Shown here one piece after another: positions 1 through 5,510 of a stretch of 5,510 nt of DNA. Source of the DNA: Holophagae bacterium (GTDB taxonomy: Bacteria > Acidobacteriota > Thermoanaerobaculia > Thermoanaerobaculales > Sulfomarinibacteraceae); NCBI GenBank assembly GCA_030609785.1, contig JAUWTC010000211.1:1-5510 (forward strand), written 5' to 3'. The notes below the pieces were generated by a model that did not search any database, had not been told where the DNA came from, and worked only from the letters and a program-made list of their open reading frames with translations. The position numbers and the translations under genes are program-made. Position 1 is the stretch's first letter. Every line of letters starts with the position of its first letter.

Positions 1-186
1 CATTTTCAGGCTGTGGGTGCCGCCGTGGGCCTGTTCGGTGCTGTTTTCGAATGTGACGTTCGCGCCATAGCTGCCCTGTACGGTGGTGGTCCCGTCCTCC
101 CAGTCAAAGGTCCCATTCTGTTCGGCCCACACCGGCATGGCGGCCAGCGCGAGTACTGCGATCGCGACGATTGCTGCTCTCTTCAT
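1..186 (-). CDS. Secreted protein, N-terminal fragment (signal peptide plus start of a possible beta-sandwich domain)
   Basis: This reading frame on the minus strand starts with ATG at 186-184 and is still open at the window edge, giving 62 residues. Residues 1-21 are a typical Sec signal peptide: Met-Lys-Arg, an Ala/Val/Ile/Leu core, then Val-Trp-Ala as a cleavage site before Glu22. The mature start is rich in Gly, Thr, Asn and Ser, with a Phe-Asp-Trp-Glu-Asp-Gly-Thr segment and later Ala-His-Gly-Gly-Thr-His-Ser-Leu-Lys. This order recalls the first strands of carbohydrate-binding or laminin-G-like beta-sandwich domains, where an 'F-E-D-G' segment is followed by 'A-x-S-G-x-x-S-L'. That similarity is an inference from a short stretch. 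The start is fixed by an AGGAGG five bases upstream. The gene is divergent from the 320-817 gene. The protein is presumably exported to the periplasm, surface or medium; its full function cannot be read from this fragment. Confidence 0.85.
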   Translation of the reverse strand, partial: MKRAAIVAIAVLALAAMPVWAEQNGTFDWEDGTTTVQGSYGANVTFENSTEQAHGGTHSLKM

Positions 187-319
187 TTTTTCCTCCTCGT
201 GAAATTACTGAGGCATCGACTAATGACCCTCGAGCGTTTATTCCACAGTGATCATACTGACTCTGAGGCAAGAACTCCAATACAAAGAGAATATTTTTCA
301 GAGTGTTTACAATGTCCCA
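187..319. other. Divergent intergenic region (133 bp) between the left-edge gene and the uvrB-linked gene
   Basis: It should hold promoters for both flanking genes. For the minus-strand gene, TTGGAG (275-280, read on the minus strand) and TATGAT (251-256) with an 18-bp spacer are a weak candidate. For the plus-strand gene, TACAAT at 308-313 is a good -10 box with no recognisable -35. No strong hairpin and no LexA-type operator were seen. Confidence 0.5.
192..197 (-). promoter_or_regulatory. Shine-Dalgarno site of the 1-186 gene
   Basis: The plus strand reads CCTCCT, so the minus-strand transcript has a full AGGAGG, followed by five A residues and then ATG. This perfect ribosome binding site is the main evidence that the short truncated frame at the left edge is a real gene and that its start is at 186. 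Confidence 0.85.
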
Positions 320-817
320 ATGAGTGACGAGCTGAAACCTGGGGCGATCCAACCTGCCGAGGGGTCCACTGTGCATGGAACTCCGGAAATCGACGTGTCG
401 AAACTGCCGTCGCTGCCGCCACCGGAATCCAAGGCATGGCATGGGTCACGAAAGAGCGGTCGTATGCGCGTCGTGGGATGGGGCTGTGGGTTGGTCATTC
501 TGATCGCGGCGATCGTCACCGCATACCTGGGCTTGCGGCAGAGGGTCTGGTCCTCCTTTGCCGAGGTCCGCCAGGGACTCGAACGGAGCATTTTGACGGA
601 GGTCGGTCCGGAGGAGAAGCAGCGACTCCTGAACAATCTTGAGCTTTTCGAAACGGTGGTCGCGACAGGTGACGATCCCTATCCCGCCATCGGGCGCTTC
701 GTGGCGGCGGGACGAGAGGCATTGGCCGATTTCGTCGTTGAGCCCGACGAGGCTGAAAGACTCAATCGACTGCTGGAGGAAGAATTGACCGGGCGGTCAG
801 GAGACACCGCGCCGTGA
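320..817 (+). CDS. Single-pass membrane protein of unknown function, translationally coupled to uvrB
   Basis: This 165-residue protein is not one I recognise. Residues 1-40 are polar and Pro/Ser/Glu-rich and probably disordered. A basic stretch (Arg44, Lys45, Arg48, Arg50) precedes one hydrophobic segment at about 51-72, which by the positive-inside rule puts the N-terminus in the cytoplasm. Residues 75-160 are charged and predicted helical, with Leu/Glu/Arg-rich stretches at about 78-112 and 143-157, and would lie outside the cytoplasmic membrane. The ATG at 320 is preferred. The frame extends upstream to a GTG at 248, but those extra residues look unlike coding sequence. No clear Shine-Dalgarno precedes 320, and a TACAAT box at 308-313 would allow a leaderless transcript. 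Its stop overlaps the uvrB start by four bases (GTGA), so the two are very likely cotranscribed and translationally coupled. Shared transcription does not prove a repair role. It could equally be a lineage-specific envelope protein. Confidence 0.8.
   Translation: MSDELKPGAIQPAEGSTVHGTPEIDVSKLPSLPPPESKAWHGSRKSGRMRVVGWGCGLVILIAAIVTAYLGLRQRVWSSFAEVRQGLERSILTEVGPEEKQRLLNNLELFETVVATGDDPYPAIGRFVAAGREALADFVVEPDEAERLNRLLEEELTGRSGDTAP
799..803 (+). promoter_or_regulatory. Shine-Dalgarno site supporting the uvrB GTG start
   Basis: AGGAG lies inside the end of the preceding gene, ten bases upstream of the GTG at 814. It supports this GTG as the uvrB start, as does the match of the resulting N-terminus to the UvrB family. 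The start codon overlaps the upstream TGA stop, so re-initiation by terminating ribosomes may also contribute. Confidence 0.6.
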
Positions 818-2823
818 GCCGGGACTTCGTCCTGGAGACGCCCTTCGAGCCGGCGGGTGACCAGGTGGCTGCGATCGAACGCCTGGTCACCGGAGTCAAC
901 GACGGACTGGCGGCACAAACGCTTCTGGGTGTGACCGGGTCGGGCAAGACCTTCACGATGGCTCAAGTGATCGCCCGGACCCAGAGGCCGACGTTGATCC
1001 TGTCCCACAACAAGACCCTGGCGGCCCAGCTCTATCAGGAGTTCAAGGCCTTCTTTCCATCCAACGCCGTAGAGTATTTCGTGTCCTACTACGACTACTA
1101 CCAGCCGGAGGCCTACGTCGCCGCGTCTGACACATTCATCGAGAAGGAAACGTCGATCAACGAGGAGATCGACCGCATGCGGTTGTCGGCGACGCGCTCC
1201 CTCTTCGAGCGGCGGGATGTGGTCATCGTTGCTTCAGTCAGTTGCATCTATGGTCTTGGCTCGCCTGAGGCCTACTTCGGCATGCTCCAGTTCTTTGAGG
1301 TGGGTACGGTCGAGCCGCTGAACGACGTCTTGCGTCAGCTGGCCAAGATGCAGTACGAACGAACCAACCTCGATCTGGCGCCGGGCAGCTTCCGGTTGCG
1401 GGGCGATCTGCTGGAAGTCTATCCGCCCTACGACGACCTCGGCATCCGGGTCTCCTTTTTTGGTGACGAGGTCGAAACGGTGCAACGCTTCGACCCGGTG
1501 ACCGGGCGCGTGGTCGAAGATCTCAAACGTGTCCCGATCTATCCCAGGACTCACTACGTCACGCCCCGGGAACAGTTGCTGGCGGCAATCGAGGGCATCC
1601 GCGAGGAGTTGGATCCGAGATTGGCAGAATTCAAGGCGCGGGAGCGATTGGTGGAGGCCCAGCGCCTGTCCCAGCGCACGCTTTTCGACCTGGAAATGCT
1701 GACTGAGTTGGGCTACTGCTCCGGGATCGAGAACTATTCACGCCATTTGACCGGACGCAAAGCGGGAGAGCCGCCGCCGACGCTTCTGGATTATTTTCCC
1801 GATGATTTCCTGTGCATCGTCGACGAGAGCCACGTGACCATTCCTCAGGTTGGCGGTATGTACCACGGGGACCGGTCTCGCAAACAGACGCTGGTCGATC
1901 ACGGTTTCCGATTGCCGTCGGCTCTGGACAACCGTCCGTTGAACTTCGAGGAGTTCGAAGAGCGATTGAACCAGATGATCTTTGTCTCGGCGACTCCCGG
2001 GCCCTACGAGAAGAAGACCAGCGGAAGCGAGGTGGTCGAACAGCTGATTCGCCCGACCGGGCTGCTCGACCCCCAGGTGGAGGTCCGACCCGCGGGCAAC
2101 CAGGTCGACGACCTCCTGGCCGAGATCCGTCAGGTCGTCGCTCGAGGTGAGCGGGTGCTGGTGACCACCTTGACCAAGAGAATGTCGGAAGACCTGACGG
2201 TCTATCTCGCCGAAATGGGGGTGAGGGTCCGTTATCTCCACTCCGAGATCGTCACTCTCGAACGATCGGTGATTCTGGCGGATCTCCGCCGTGGAGAATT
2301 TGACGTATTGATTGGGATCAATTTGCTCAGGGAGGGTCTGGACCTCCCTGAGGTTTCCTTGGTGGCCATCCTCGACGCCGACCAGGAGGGTTTCCTGCGC
2401 TCGGAAACGTCGTTGATTCAGACTATCGGGAGGGCGGCGAGGAATGTCGACGGTAAGGCCATCCTGTACGCCGACCGCCGCACGGGTTCGATGGAGCGGG
2501 CGTTGGGTGAGACCGAGCGTCGCCGCGAAACACAGGCCGCATACAACGTTGAACACGGCATAGAACCCAGGTCCATCATCAAGGACGTTGCAAATCCCCT
2601 GGTCGCCATGTCGGCGATCGACTATCACGATTCGGGGACGGTTCTTGGCCGCGCGGCGGAATCAGATTTGGACGAGGACGAGGACGGGGCAAGCCTGGCC
2701 AAGTTGATCGGTGAACTTGAAAAGAGAATGAAAATGGCTGCGAAGAATCTCGAGTTCGAAGAGGCCGCCCGGCTCCGGGATCGAGTGCGAGAACTGAGGC
2801 GGCGGCAGATCTATAAGGGATAA
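814..2823 (+). CDS. uvrB: UvrABC excinuclease subunit B (UvrB)
   Basis: UvrB is the cytoplasmic damage-verifying helicase of nucleotide excision repair. UvrA loads it onto DNA, it checks the lesion with a beta-hairpin using ATP, and it then recruits UvrC for incision. The 669 residues match the usual length (about 660-675). Visible landmarks are Walker A Gly-Val-Thr-Gly-Ser-Gly-Lys-Thr at 39-46 (Lys45); the Tyr-rich beta-hairpin from 92 (Tyr92, 93, 95, 96, 101); Arg123; the Walker B Asp-Glu-Ser-His at 337-340; helicase motif VI Gln-Thr-Ile-Gly-Arg-Ala-Ala-Arg at 536-543 (Arg540, Arg543); a Tyr-Ala-Asp at 552-554 with Arg-Arg-Arg at 569-571, typical of the UvrB YAD/RRR domain; and a C-terminal UVR motif at about 628-663 that binds UvrC. 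An acidic linker (about 616-625) precedes the UVR motif. All key residues are present, so the protein should be active. It starts with GTG overlapping the upstream gene. No SOS (LexA) box is evident upstream. Confidence 0.99.
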   Translation: MSRDFVLETPFEPAGDQVAAIERLVTGVNDGLAAQTLLGVTGSGKTFTMAQVIARTQRPTLILSHNKTLAAQLYQEFKAFFPSNAVEYFVSYYDYYQPEAYVAASDTFIEKETSINEEIDRMRLSATRSLFERRDVVIVASVSCIYGLGSPEAYFGMLQFFEVGTVEPLNDVLRQLAKMQYERTNLDLAPGSFRLRGDLLEVYPPYDDLGIRVSFFGDEVETVQRFDPVTGRVVEDLKRVPIYPRTHYVTPREQLLAAIEGIREELDPRLAEFKARERLVEAQRLSQRTLFDLEMLTELGYCSGIENYSRHLTGRKAGEPPPTLLDYFPDDFLCIVDESHVTIPQVGGMYHGDRSRKQTLVDHGFRLPSALDNRPLNFEEFEERLNQMIFVSATPGPYEKKTSGSEVVEQLIRPTGLLDPQVEVRPAGNQVDDLLAEIRQVVARGERVLVTTLTKRMSEDLTVYLAEMGVRVRYLHSEIVTLERSVILADLRRGEFDVLIGINLLREGLDLPEVSLVAILDADQEGFLRSETSLIQTIGRAARNVDGKAILYADRRTGSMERALGETERRRETQAAYNVEHGIEPRSIIKDVANPLVAMSAIDYHDSGTVLGRAAESDLDEDEDGASLAKLIGELEKRMKMAAKNLEFEEAARLRDRVRELRRRQIYKG

Positions 2824-2874
2824 TTGCGCATCAAGTGTTATTCGGAGGGCAGCGGTCGAATCGCTACTCTCGAG

Positions 2875-3090
2875 TCATGCGCTCTTGGCATCCGAGTGGC
2901 TGCAGATCAGCACTCTGTCGTGAGTGCGAAGATCGGTCACCGTCCACGATGTGCCGCGGTGGCAGAATGATGCGCCAATACCGGTAGTTCGGGGTAGATC
3001 GAGGATTTCAACGCTTGGCCCGTCCTCGGCTTCGAGGATGACAACTCTCGGGCCTCCGGACTCCAGCGGTTCTTGGCGCTCATTTGACAT
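2875..3090 (-). CDS. Small hypothetical protein (71 aa)
   Basis: This is a soluble 71-residue protein with no signal peptide or membrane segment. A polar start (residues 1-13) leads into a Val-Val-Ile-Leu strand, then Val-Glu-Ile-Leu-Asp-Leu-Pro, a Gly-Ile-Gly segment, a His-Arg-Gly turn, Ser-Trp-Thr-Val-Thr-Asp-Leu-Arg and Arg-Val-Leu-Ile-Cys near the C-terminus. Alternating hydrophobic residues and turn-forming Gly/Pro suggest a compact all-beta domain. Two Cys (about residues 43 and 63) and several His are present but form no CxxC or other clear metal motif. The start is supported by AAGGAG five bases upstream on the same strand. It is convergent with uvrB (51 bases between stops) and divergent from the large secreted-protein gene. 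I do not recognise the family. The ribosome binding site and protein-like composition argue for a real gene, while its small size leaves some doubt. Confidence 0.75.
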   Translation of the reverse strand: MSNERQEPLESGGPRVVILEAEDGPSVEILDLPRTTGIGASFCHRGTSWTVTDLRTHDRVLICSHSDAKSA

Positions 3091-3095
3091 CGTAG

Positions 3096-3101
3096 CTCCT
3101 T
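3096..3101 (-). promoter_or_regulatory. Shine-Dalgarno site of the 71-aa gene
   Basis: The plus strand reads CTCCTT, giving AAGGAG in the minus-strand transcript with a five-base spacer to the ATG at 3090. This near-ideal site sets the start and is the strongest single reason to call this short frame a gene. Confidence 0.75.
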
Positions 3102-3204
3102 CACTCGTCGTGCTCGTTCATCTTCACTGTATGCAACGTATATGCCGGGTAGGAGGTTCGCGGTACACGGACGCGCAATGAATTTTTTTCGGAGGTTTGT
3201 CCTG

Positions 3205-3245
3205 AAATGCGGATTCGATGTCCTCTAATCGGGACAAATGCGGAT
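3205..3245. repeat. 10-bp direct repeat pair in the upstream region of the secreted-protein gene
   Basis: AAATGCGGAT occurs at 3205-3214 and again at 3236-3245, a start-to-start distance of 31 bp or about three helical turns. The pair sits about 25-65 bp upstream of the probable promoter. Such phasing is compatible with two binding sites for one regulator on the same face of the DNA. No known operator is recognised, and a chance repeat remains possible. Confidence 0.45.
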
Positions 3246-3268
3246 GAGTTGGTGGACTTGCTGTGGTT

Positions 3269-3297
3269 TTGTTAAGATTATTGGGAATATGTTTGAT
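3269..3297 (+). promoter_or_regulatory. Possible sigma-70-type promoter of the secreted-protein gene
   Basis: TTGTTA at 3269-3274 and TTTGAT at 3292-3297 are separated by 17 bp; each matches four of six consensus bases. They lie in the AT-rich stretch just before the gene and would start transcription near 3304, leaving a short leader that contains the ribosome binding site. A better -10 by sequence, TATATT at 3300-3305, has no suitable -35 and would leave only about 14 bases of leader. The exact promoter is therefore uncertain. Confidence 0.3.
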
Positions 3298-3313
3298 TTT
3301 ATATTTTGATTCA

Positions 3314-3319
3314 AAGGAG
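3314..3319 (+). promoter_or_regulatory. Shine-Dalgarno site of the large secreted-protein gene
   Basis: AAGGAG with a six-base spacer to the ATG at 3326. It decides the start. The frame is open back to 3263, but a start there would place extra residues before the signal peptide and has no ribosome binding site. Confidence 0.9.
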
Positions 3320-3325
3320 CGACCG

Positions 3326-5467
3326 ATGAAGAAATTGTGGTTCGTGACAGCTGTGGTGTGTGGCGTTGTGATGACTTCGGCAGGCGTTGGTGGTGCTGCC
3401 CAATGGATGGTGCCGGCCGGCGCCCATGCAGCCGGTTCCGAGGGGACCAACTGGCGGACCGATCTGCGGCTGGTCAACCCCTCAGACGCCCCGGTGACAG
3501 TGACGGTGTACCTGCTCAAGGCGAACAATGACAACTCCGCCCTGAGCGAGAGTATCGACGTAACCGTTGCTCCCGGCGGCCAGAATATCGTCCAGGACGT
3601 GTTTTTTTCCGGTTTCGCTTTTGAAGGGACCGGAGGGCTGTTGGTGGGCTGTGCCAACGCCGACCTGGTAGTGACCACCAGAACTTTCAATCAGGTTCCC
3701 GGAGGGACCTACGGCCAGTTCATTCCCGCGATCCCGGTCCAGGATGCGCTGCTGCCGGGTGAGGAAGGCCACATTCTCTACCTGGCCAAGTCCGATGACT
3801 TCCGGACCAATCTCGGTTTTGCCGCGACGACGTCTCAAAACGGCCGGGTGACGGTCGATCTTTTTTTGGCCAACGGAGGACACGGGGGGCAGGGTTCTTT
3901 CAACTTCAAGCCATACGGGCAGCGCCAGATCAACGATATTTTTTCAGCGATCGGTGCGAGCCCAGACACCGGCGCCCGCATCGTGGTGACGACCAATGCG
4001 CCGGTGATCGTCTATGCCTCTGTTGTTGACGAGAACACCGGAGATCCGGTGGCCGTGATGGCCATCCGAGAGAATCAGGCAGCTCGGCAACAGGTCATCA
4101 GCGCGGCTGCGCGGGCCAGCGGGGCGGAGGGCAGTGTGTGGCGGACCGATCTCAGGATTTTCAACCCGGGGTCCGAGAACGCATTGGTCGAGTTCACCTA
4201 CCACAAGAAGGGCCGGTCGGGCGCAGGTCAGGCCCAGGCCACGGTCTCGGTCGGAGGGGGGAACTTCGACACGTATGACGATGCAATGATGTCGATCTTC
4301 GGCCTGTCGTCCGCCAACGGGGCCATTCGTATGGTCTCGTCGCAACCGGTCCTGATCTTCACTCGCACCTACAACCAGGGCATTCAGGGCACCTATGGCC
4401 AGGCGATCCCCGGAGAACCCCTTGACGGCGCCCTGCAAGAGGGTGAGATGAGGGTCTACACAGGCCTGTCAAATAACGGTTTTCGGTCCAACGTGGGCTT
4501 CGTGAACGTCTCCGAGAACGACGCTCAAGTCGACATATCAGTGTGGGACGCGTCCGGGAGCTCTCGGGGTGAACTCTCGTTTGACCTGGGGCCGAACGAG
4601 ATGAACCAGGTTAACGACATCCTGGGCCAGGCGGGCGTGGGCCCCGGCTTCACAGGCAGTGCGGTCATTTCGGCTGACGAGGCCGTTGTGTCCTTCGTTT
4701 CGGTGATCGACAACGACTCGAACGATCCCGTCTATGAGGCGGGGGTTCATCGCACGGGCACGTTCGGTGCGGGCGGCGGTGGTGGTGGCGGCGGCGGTGG
4801 CGGCGGCGGAACCGGACAGTGCGTTACGATGGACTATCCCGCTCCCGGTACCGTTGCGGTCTGGCGTTTCCATGTGGAGGAGCAGGGTCAGACCTTTGAA
4901 TTCGAAAGCACGTCGACTTTCCATTCGGCGACATCGACCGAGAGCCATATCACCAGCGTCCAGGAAATATCGGTCGCCGGGTTTGTGAGCCGTACCGAGA
5001 CCGAAATCCGACAGTTCTACCGGATTCTCAGTGATCCCCAGGGTCACATGGAAACGGACCGGAATGAAATACACATCGAGACTGCGATTGCAGGAATCAC
5101 CACTGAAGAAGACATCACAGTCACCTTCAATCCGGCGCAGTACGTCGGACCGGCGGTCAGGATCTGTGACGGTGAAACCTGGACCACTCCTTCGGTCAGT
5201 GAGACTAGGGTGTCGTCGTCGTTCGGGACGATCACCGAACCAACCGAGTCCTGGGACGGAGTGATCGACAGTATTGACGATGTCGAGACCGTCGAGGCGG
5301 GGACCTTCACTTGCATCGTTCGGAAGATAACGGAGACCTCCGGCGACGCTATCGGGTGGACGATGTTCACCTGGATCGATCGGGCGACCGGTGTGATGGT
5401 CAAGATGGAGTTCTACGACGATACGATGACCTTGAGGGGTGACACGGAATTGATTGATCTGAACTGA
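3326..5467 (+). CDS. Large secreted protein: two tandem beta-rich repeats, polyglycine linker, distinct C-terminal domain
   Basis: This 713-residue protein begins with a Sec signal peptide (Met-Lys-Lys, hydrophobic core 4-20, probable cleavage near Ala24-Ala25). Cys12 is not in a lipobox. Residues about 28-247 and 257-475 are two homologous copies. Paired landmarks are Trp-Arg-Thr-Asp-Leu-Arg at 43 and 272, Tyr-Asn-Gln or Phe-Asn-Gln plus Gly-Thr-Tyr-Gly-Gln at 121-131 and 349-359, Phe-Arg-(Thr/Ser)-Asn at 159 and 386, Gln-(Ile/Val)-Asn-Asp at 201 and 428, and Asp-Pro-Val at 240 and 467. Each copy looks like two beta-sandwich halves. Thirteen consecutive glycines (483-495) then link to a C-terminal domain (about 498-713) rich in Thr, Ser and Glu with Cys499, Cys614 and Cys663. 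Its Val-Glu-Ala-Gly-Thr-Phe-Thr-Cys and later Trp-Ile-Asp-Arg-Ala-Thr-Gly resemble DUF3108-like or lipoprotein-carrier-like beta-sheet folds, which is inference only. No catalytic motif, cell-wall anchor or C-terminal sorting signal is evident. It may be a surface or extracellular structural or binding protein. It is followed by a terminator, so it is probably monocistronic. Confidence 0.93.
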   Translation: MKKLWFVTAVVCGVVMTSAGVGGAAQWMVPAGAHAAGSEGTNWRTDLRLVNPSDAPVTVTVYLLKANNDNSALSESIDVTVAPGGQNIVQDVFFSGFAFEGTGGLLVGCANADLVVTTRTFNQVPGGTYGQFIPAIPVQDALLPGEEGHILYLAKSDDFRTNLGFAATTSQNGRVTVDLFLANGGHGGQGSFNFKPYGQRQINDIFSAIGASPDTGARIVVTTNAPVIVYASVVDENTGDPVAVMAIRENQAARQQVISAAARASGAEGSVWRTDLRIFNPGSENALVEFTYHKKGRSGAGQAQATVSVGGGNFDTYDDAMMSIFGLSSANGAIRMVSSQPVLIFTRTYNQGIQGTYGQAIPGEPLDGALQEGEMRVYTGLSNNGFRSNVGFVNVSENDAQVDISVWDASGSSRGELSFDLGPNEMNQVNDILGQAGVGPGFTGSAVISADEAVVSFVSVIDNDSNDPVYEAGVHRTGTFGAGGGGGGGGGGGGGTGQCVTMDYPAPGTVAVWRFHVEEQGQTFEFESTSTFHSATSTESHITSVQEISVAGFVSRTETEIRQFYRILSDPQGHMETDRNEIHIETAIAGITTEEDITVTFNPAQYVGPAVRICDGETWTTPSVSETRVSSSFGTITEPTESWDGVIDSIDDVETVEAGTFTCIVRKITETSGDAIGWTMFTWIDRATGVMVKMEFYDDTMTLRGDTELIDLN
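3407..4066 (+). repeat. First copy of the internal protein repeat (residues ~28-247)
   Basis: This stretch encodes the first copy of the duplicated module. It lines up with 4094-4750 at an offset of about 227-229 codons. The two copies share a 14-base identical stretch over the Trp-Arg-Thr-Asp codons (3452-3465 and 4139-4152), but elsewhere the match is mainly at the protein level, so the duplication is old. Boundaries are approximate. Confidence 0.8.
4094..4750 (+). repeat. Second copy of the internal protein repeat (residues ~257-475)
   Basis: This is the second copy of the module, with the same landmark order as the first and little length change. It has Ser in place of Thr in the Phe-Arg-Thr-Asn motif and Tyr in place of Phe in the Phe-Asn-Gln motif. 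Boundaries are approximate. Confidence 0.8.
4772..4810 (+). repeat. GGN triplet tract encoding 13 glycines
   Basis: Thirteen consecutive GGC/GGT/GGA codons form a flexible linker between the repeated N-terminal region and the C-terminal domain. Mixed third bases reduce slippage compared with a pure triplet repeat, but the tract could still vary in length between strains. A length change in whole codons would keep the frame. Confidence 0.9.
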
Positions 5468-5489
5468 GTTACCCATCAACAAAACAACA

Positions 5490-5510
5490 GGGCCGGGGTT
5501 TTCCCGGCCC
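5490..5510 (+). terminator. Probable rho-independent terminator of the secreted-protein gene
   Basis: An 8-bp perfect GC-only stem (GGGCCGGG at 5490-5497 with CCCGGCCC at 5503-5510) closes a GTTTT loop, 22 bases after the stop codon and just after an A-rich stretch. The window ends at the last stem base, so the expected T-tract cannot be seen. The stem and position make a terminator likely. Confidence 0.75.

Larger units (their letters stand above)
3091..3325. other. Divergent intergenic region (235 bp)
   Basis: This gap separates the 71-aa gene from the large secreted-protein gene. The first half is of mixed composition, and the right part (about 3265-3312) is strongly AT-rich against a GC-rich background, as expected for a promoter. 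It holds a 10-bp direct repeat at 3205-3214 and 3236-3245, overlapped by a 7-bp inverted repeat at 3196-3202 and 3232-3238. Short frames at 3179 (16 codons) and 3207 (22 codons) exist but lack support as genes. I could not identify a convincing promoter for the minus-strand 71-aa gene. Confidence 0.7.

Noticed and set aside
246..259. Imperfect palindrome CAGTGATCATACTG, considered as an operator or SOS box
   Set aside because: Only the outer four bases on each side pair cleanly, and it does not fit a known LexA consensus; one such short palindrome is expected by chance.
248..319. Upstream GTG at 248 as the start of the membrane-protein gene
   Set aside because: No ribosome binding site precedes it, and the extra 24 codons fall in AT-rich sequence that looks like promoter rather than coding DNA.
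1738..2628. 296-codon open frame on the minus strand opposite uvrB
   Set aside because: It lies entirely antisense to conserved uvrB codons. Long antisense frames are common in GC-rich genes, and its translation shows no recognisable domain.
3207..3275. 22-codon frame preceded by GGAGG at 3191-3195, possible leader peptide
   Set aside because: The spacer is long (11 bases), the frame overlaps the repeat element, and it lies upstream of the likely promoter. There is no run of regulatory codons or attenuator hairpin after it.
3124..3690. 188-codon minus-strand frame spanning the intergenic region and the start of the secreted-protein gene
   Set aside because: It crosses the probable promoter and ribosome binding site of the plus-strand gene, has low-complexity Thr/Pro-rich translation, and overlaps the coding region antisense.
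3602..3867. Runs of seven T within the secreted-protein gene (3602-3608 and 3861-3867), considered as phase-variation or frameshift sites
   Set aside because: The runs are short, the frame continues intact through both, and they are explained by Phe-Phe or Leu-Phe-Leu codons.
4538..5482. 314-codon open frame on the minus strand opposite the secreted-protein gene
   Set aside because: It is antisense to a well-supported exported protein with a signal peptide, ribosome binding site and terminator. Its polyalanine stretch is just the complement of the glycine tract.

Overview
The window reads as a piece of a GC-rich bacterial chromosome. It carries one unmistakable housekeeping gene (uvrB), a small membrane-protein gene overlapping its start, and genes for secreted proteins on either side. 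The large secreted protein at 3326-5467, with Trp-Arg-Thr-Asp-Leu, Gly-Thr-Tyr-Gly-Gln and Phe-Arg-Thr/Ser-Asn motifs in tandem, resembles a style of extracellular protein I associate with Acidobacteriota (Thermoanaerobaculia-like lineages). That assignment rests on memory of family style, not on a search, and is tentative. Strong AGGAG-type ribosome binding sites and signal peptides fit a bacterium that exports many proteins.

Layout. 1-186 (minus): N-terminus of a secreted protein whose gene runs off the left edge. 187-319: divergent intergenic region. 320-817 (plus): single-pass membrane protein of unknown function. 814-2823 (plus): uvrB, overlapping the preceding gene by GTGA. 2824-2874: short gap between convergent genes with no clear terminator. 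2875-3090 (minus): 71-aa soluble hypothetical protein with a good ribosome binding site. 3091-3325: divergent AT-rich intergenic region with a direct repeat, an inverted repeat and a likely promoter. 3326-5467 (plus): 713-aa exported protein made of two homologous ~220-residue repeats, a 13-glycine linker and a separate ~215-residue C-terminal domain. 5490-5510: perfect GC-rich hairpin, probably its terminator.

How they work together. UvrB is the DNA-damage-verification helicase of nucleotide excision repair and acts with UvrA and UvrC, which are not in this window. The membrane protein is translationally coupled to it, but nothing in its sequence shows a repair role. The secreted proteins and the 71-aa protein look like separate transcription units. 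I see no CRISPR array, mobile element, tRNA or rRNA, and no convincing new multi-gene system. The least explained items are the repeat-built secreted protein with its polyglycine hinge and the uvrB-coupled membrane protein.
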